A DNA stretch of 8,352 nt from an uncultured Bacilli bacterium (lineage in GTDB: Bacteria; Bacillota_I; Bacilli_A; RF39; UBA660). Of this stretch, positions 5,753 through 8,352 are shown in pieces. Location: NCBI GenBank assembly GCA_948801035.1, contig CAQHJP010000011.1, forward strand, positions 1-8,352, read 5' to 3'. Both the position numbers and the translations under genes were made by a program. A model generated the notes under the pieces. That model was not told the DNA's origin. It was given only the letters and a program-made list of their open reading frames with translations, and did no database searches. The stretch's first letter is position 1, and each line of letters begins with the position of its first letter.

Positions 5753-6379
5753 TTGGAAATATCAGATGAATTATTAAATTACGAAATGTTAAAATATAAA
5801 TTTGCACTTAATATGCTTGAAACGGAAATAAAGATACTTATAGACGAATATGAATTTCAAAATAAGTACAATCCAGTTGAACACATAAAATCTAGAATGA
5901 AAAGTAAAGAAAGTGCTATAAAAAAATTACAAAAGAAAAATTATGAAATAAATCTATTTAATTTAACACACCATATACATGATATGGTAGGTATTAGAAT
6001 AGTTTGTTCTTTTGTTTCCGATATTGAAGATATTGTTAAAATGATAGAAAATTCTAAACAAATCAAAATTAAAGAAAAAAAAGATTATATATCCCATCCT
6101 AAAAAGTCTGGATATAGTAGCTATCATTTGATAGTTTATGTACCTGTATATTTGAATAATAAGGAAGAACTTGTAGAAGCAGAAATACAAATTAGAACAA
6201 GTGCTATGGACTTTTGGGCAAGTTTAGATCATAAAATACATTATAAATTTCCAACTGAAATACCAGAGGAAATAATAAAAGAGTTATATAACTGCTCACT
6301 TACTATAAAAACTCTTGATAATAAGATGTCAATTTTAAATGAAATAGTAAATAAATATAAAGATGAAACAAAATTTTAA
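5753..6379 (+). CDS. relQ: Small alarmone synthetase, RelQ (YjbM/SAS1) type
   Basis: RelQ transfers pyrophosphate from ATP to GDP or GTP to make the alarmones ppGpp and pppGpp in the cytoplasm; it lacks the hydrolase and ribosome-binding regions of long RelA/SpoT proteins. The 208-residue product (211 in B. subtilis) carries the synthetase motifs: HDMVGIRIVCSF at residues 76-87, DYISHPKKSGYSSYHLIV at 111-128, and EIQIRT at 144-149 with the catalytic Glu144, followed by AMDFWASLDHKIHYK at 151-165, which is diagnostic of RelQ rather than RelP. No HD hydrolase motif exists. The TTG start is supported by the upstream ribosome binding site. It is the last gene of the tatD operon, 12 bases after rsmA, and ends in a terminator. 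Linking an alarmone synthetase to a ribosome-maturation gene makes sense since alarmones also restrain ribosome assembly, but this is inference. Confidence 0.9.
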   Translation: MEISDELLNYEMLKYKFALNMLETEIKILIDEYEFQNKYNPVEHIKSRMKSKESAIKKLQKKNYEINLFNLTHHIHDMVGIRIVCSFVSDIEDIVKMIENSKQIKIKEKKDYISHPKKSGYSSYHLIVYVPVYLNNKEELVEAEIQIRTSAMDFWASLDHKIHYKFPTEIPEEIIKELYNCSLTIKTLDNKMSILNEIVNKYKDETKF

Positions 6380-6394
6380 TTATTTTGTTTTTTT
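6366..6394 (+). terminator. Intrinsic terminator closing the tatD-relQ operon
   Basis: AAACAAAAT (6366-6374) and ATTTTGTTT (6382-6390) are perfect 9-base complements around a 7-base loop holding the relQ stop codon TAA (6377-6379). A run of seven T (6388-6394) overlaps and follows the 3' arm. The single G-C pair makes it thermodynamically weak. Confidence 0.5.
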
Positions 6395-6395
6395 G

Positions 6396-6401
6396 TATAA
6401 T
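6396..6401 (+). promoter_or_regulatory. Candidate -10 element for the AGCS symporter gene
   Basis: A perfect TATAAT sits right after the terminator's T run and would start transcription near 6408, about 30 bases before the ATG. The best -35, TTTTAA at 6374-6379 with a 16-base spacer, is poor. A second candidate, TTGTAT (6393-6398) with TATATT (6417-6422), would start too near the ribosome binding site. Confidence 0.3.
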
Positions 6402-6437
6402 AAAATTAATTTTTAATATATTTAAATAGGTGATAAT

Positions 6438-7733
6438 ATGCTTAAAATATTTGATAGTATACTTTGGACTATTGCAACTGTTTTTATAGTATATTCAGGA
6501 ATTTATTATACATATAAGCTAAAATTTGTACAATTTAGATTCAAAGATATGTTCAAAAATTTAACAAATAGAAGTCATAGTAAAATAACACCATTTGAAT
6601 CTTTAATGGTTGTATTAGGCGGCAGAATAGGTGTTGGAAGTATAGCTGGGGTTGCCATAGCAATTCATTTAGGTGGAGTAGGTAGTATATTTTGGCTTTG
6701 GATAGTAGGCTTTTTATCAGCTCCACTTGCTTTTGTAGAAACTTTGCTTGGAAATGTTTATCAAAAAAAATATAAAGACGAGTTAGTAGGTGGACCCAGT
6801 TTTTATTTAAAGGAAGGTGTAAAAAGCAAACAACTTAGCCAACTATATTCTATAATAATAATTTTTAGTTATATAGGAGGATTTTTAAGTATACAATCTA
6901 ATACAATTGCTGCATCTATTACAAGTTCTTTCAAAATAAACCCAGTTATAGTAGGCATTGTACTTGCAATAATTTCTTTATTAATAATATCGGGTGGAAT
7001 AAAAAATATATCAAAAGCCTCAAAGTTTTTAGTGCCTTTTATGACATTTTTATACGTTTTAGCCTCATTTTTTATAATTATAAAAAACTTTGACTTAATG
7101 CCAATAATATTTAAAAATATAATATCTTCTGCTTTTAATTTTAAAGCATTTGGGTTTGGAATTATAGAATCTATGATAATAGGTGTTCAAAGGGGAATAT
7201 TTTCAAATGAAGCAGGTCTCGGTACAGGCGCAATAGCATCTTCTAGTGTGTATACAGATTATCCTGCAAGGCAAGGATTTGTTCAAATGATTGGAATTTA
7301 TATAACAACATTTTTAATATGTACAGCAACTGCACTTGTAATATTATCAACTAGTAGCACAGATTTAAATATTGTAAATGGGATAGAATTAACTCAGCAA
7401 GCCTTTAAGCTTCATTTGGGTTCTTTTGGAAATAGTATAGTTATAATATCTATTATATTATTTGCGTTTTCCACCATATTATCAGGATATTATGATGGGG
7501 AATCAAGTTTAAAGTCATTATTTCCCAAAATAAATAAAAAAGGTTTGTTAATACTCAAAATTATTACCTTTGTTGTGATAATTATAGGATCAATTAGCAA
7601 AGCTACTACTTTGTGGAATATTGTAAATATACTAACAAGTTTACTTGCTTTGGTAAATATATATGCTAGTTTGAAGTTAAAAAAACATGTGATAAGAGAG
7701 TATGAAAGATATAATAAATGTGTTAAAATATAA
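6438..7733 (+). CDS. Sodium:alanine/glycine symporter, AGCS family
   Basis: Members of the alanine-or-glycine:cation symporter family (AgcS, AlsT, DagA) couple uptake of small amino acids to sodium entry across the cytoplasmic membrane. The 431-residue product, at the short end of the family, has about ten or eleven hydrophobic segments. Family landmarks are GGRIGVGSIAGVAIAIHLGG at residues 61-80, GGPSFYLKEG at 118-127 and RGIFSNEAGLG at 252-262, followed by QGFVQMIGIYITTFLICTAT at 279-298. In the first landmark most members read GTGNIAGV; here Asn is replaced by Ser68, at a substrate- and cation-binding loop. ATG 6438 follows AGGTG with about 6 bases between. The substrate cannot be assigned; alanine or glycine is the family default. 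It follows a terminator and is 11 bases ahead of ung, so the two probably share a transcript. Confidence 0.93.
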   Translation: MLKIFDSILWTIATVFIVYSGIYYTYKLKFVQFRFKDMFKNLTNRSHSKITPFESLMVVLGGRIGVGSIAGVAIAIHLGGVGSIFWLWIVGFLSAPLAFVETLLGNVYQKKYKDELVGGPSFYLKEGVKSKQLSQLYSIIIIFSYIGGFLSIQSNTIAASITSSFKINPVIVGIVLAIISLLIISGGIKNISKASKFLVPFMTFLYVLASFFIIIKNFDLMPIIFKNIISSAFNFKAFGFGIIESMIIGVQRGIFSNEAGLGTGAIASSSVYTDYPARQGFVQMIGIYITTFLICTATALVILSTSSTDLNIVNGIELTQQAFKLHLGSFGNSIVIISIILFAFSTILSGYYDGESSLKSLFPKINKKGLLILKIITFVVIIIGSISKATTLWNIVNILTSLLALVNIYASLKLKKHVIREYERYNKCVKI

Positions 7734-7744
7734 GTGGTGGTAGT

Positions 7745-8352
7745 ATGAGTAAAATTAATAAAAATTGGGATATTGTATTAAAAGATGAATTTGAGAAAGA
7801 TTATTTTAAAAAATTAGGAATGTTTGTTAAAAACGAGTATAAAAACAAAATATGTTATCCACAATATAAAGACATTTTTAATGCCTTAAGATACACAGAT
7901 TATAATGAGGTTAAAGTGGTTATATTAGGACAAGACCCTTATCATGGTGAAGGAGAGGCTCATGGTTTATCTTTTTCAGTTTTAGATGGTGTGAAAAGAC
8001 CTCCATCACTAAATAATATTTTTAAAGAACTTTATGATGATTTAAAAGTAAAATCAGAAACTAATAATTTAACCAAGTGGGCCACTCAAGGAGTACTTTT
8101 ATTAAATTCTATAATGTCTGTGGAAAAGGATAAACCTCTTTCTCATAAAAATGTAGGATGGGAAATATTTACAGATAATATAATTAAATTAATAAATGAT
8201 AAAAAAGAACCAGTAGTATTTATTTTGTGGGGAAGTTATGCACGTAGTAAAAAAGAATTAATTACAAATAAAAAACATTATATAATAGAATCTGCGCACC
8301 CTTCTCCACTTTCAGCAAATAGAGGATTTTTTAAAAGTAAACCTTTTTCTAA
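7745..8352 (+). CDS. ung: Uracil-DNA glycosylase, family 1, 3'-truncated by the window edge
   Basis: Ung removes uracil from DNA, mostly arising from cytosine deamination or dUTP incorporation, starting base-excision repair. Some 202 residues are visible, against about 220-225 usual, so only the C-terminal tail lies outside. The water-activating motif GQDPYHG is at residues 62-68 with catalytic Asp64, the uracil-binding Asn121 lies in GVLLLNS, and the DNA-intercalation motif HPSPLS is at 185-190 with catalytic His185; FFKSKPFS near the edge matches the usual end of the fold. ATG 7745 follows the G-rich GTGGTGG (7734-7740) 11 bases after the symporter stop. The gene is intact as far as it can be seen. 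Confidence 0.95.
   Translation, partial: MSKINKNWDIVLKDEFEKDYFKKLGMFVKNEYKNKICYPQYKDIFNALRYTDYNEVKVVILGQDPYHGEGEAHGLSFSVLDGVKRPPSLNNIFKELYDDLKVKSETNNLTKWATQGVLLLNSIMSVEKDKPLSHKNVGWEIFTDNIIKLINDKKEPVVFILWGSYARSKKELITNKKHYIIESAHPSPLSANRGFFKSKPFS

Noticed and set aside
1..8352. tRNA, riboswitch, CRISPR, insertion sequence or defence system
   Set aside because: Gaps between genes are all about 110 bases or less and none shows the needed structure, repeats or transposase/nuclease genes.

Overview
The window is a compact, extremely A+T-rich stretch (roughly a quarter G+C by eye) with every recognisable gene on the + strand. Gene content (mfd, spoVT, tatD, a G5/3D-domain protein, rsmA/ksgA, a RelQ-type alarmone synthetase, an AGCS amino-acid symporter, ung), AGGAGG-type ribosome binding sites, one TTG start and UGA used as a stop (tatD) together point to a low-G+C Bacillota (Firmicutes) using the standard bacterial code. 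SpoVT suggests a sporulating lineage or a descendant of one. The genus cannot be settled from the sequence; a clostridial or uncultured gut Bacilli-like lineage would fit.

Layout: bases 1-2500 hold most of mfd (5' end outside the window), ending in a weak intrinsic terminator. Bases 2501-3078 hold spoVT, preceded by a candidate forespore (sigma-G-like) promoter. Bases 3079-3344 hold a candidate promoter with repeated ATGTCAA motifs and an unrecognised 53-residue two-helix membrane protein, followed by a second weak terminator. Bases 3345-6394 are an apparent operon tatD - 3D protein - rsmA - relQ, closed by an A/T-only-like hairpin terminator. Bases 6395-8352 hold an AGCS sodium:amino-acid symporter and a nearly complete ung that runs off the right edge. 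No stretch of more than about 110 bases lacks a gene.

The order recalls two ancient Bacillota blocks, mfd-spoVT and tatD-yabE-rnmV-ksgA, brought side by side here, with rnmV (RNase M5) absent from its usual place between the 3D gene and ksgA. Functionally the region mixes DNA repair (Mfd, TatD, Ung), spore and cell-wall functions (SpoVT, 3D protein), ribosome maturation (RsmA), stringent signalling (RelQ) and amino-acid uptake.

I do not see a mobile element, CRISPR array, RNA gene, defence island or clearly new system. The points most worth a second look are the unknown 53-residue membrane protein with its repeat-bearing promoter, the recurring terminators whose loop contains the stop codon of the preceding gene, the sigma-G-like promoter of spoVT, and a 3D-domain protein that has lost one of the three namesake aspartates.
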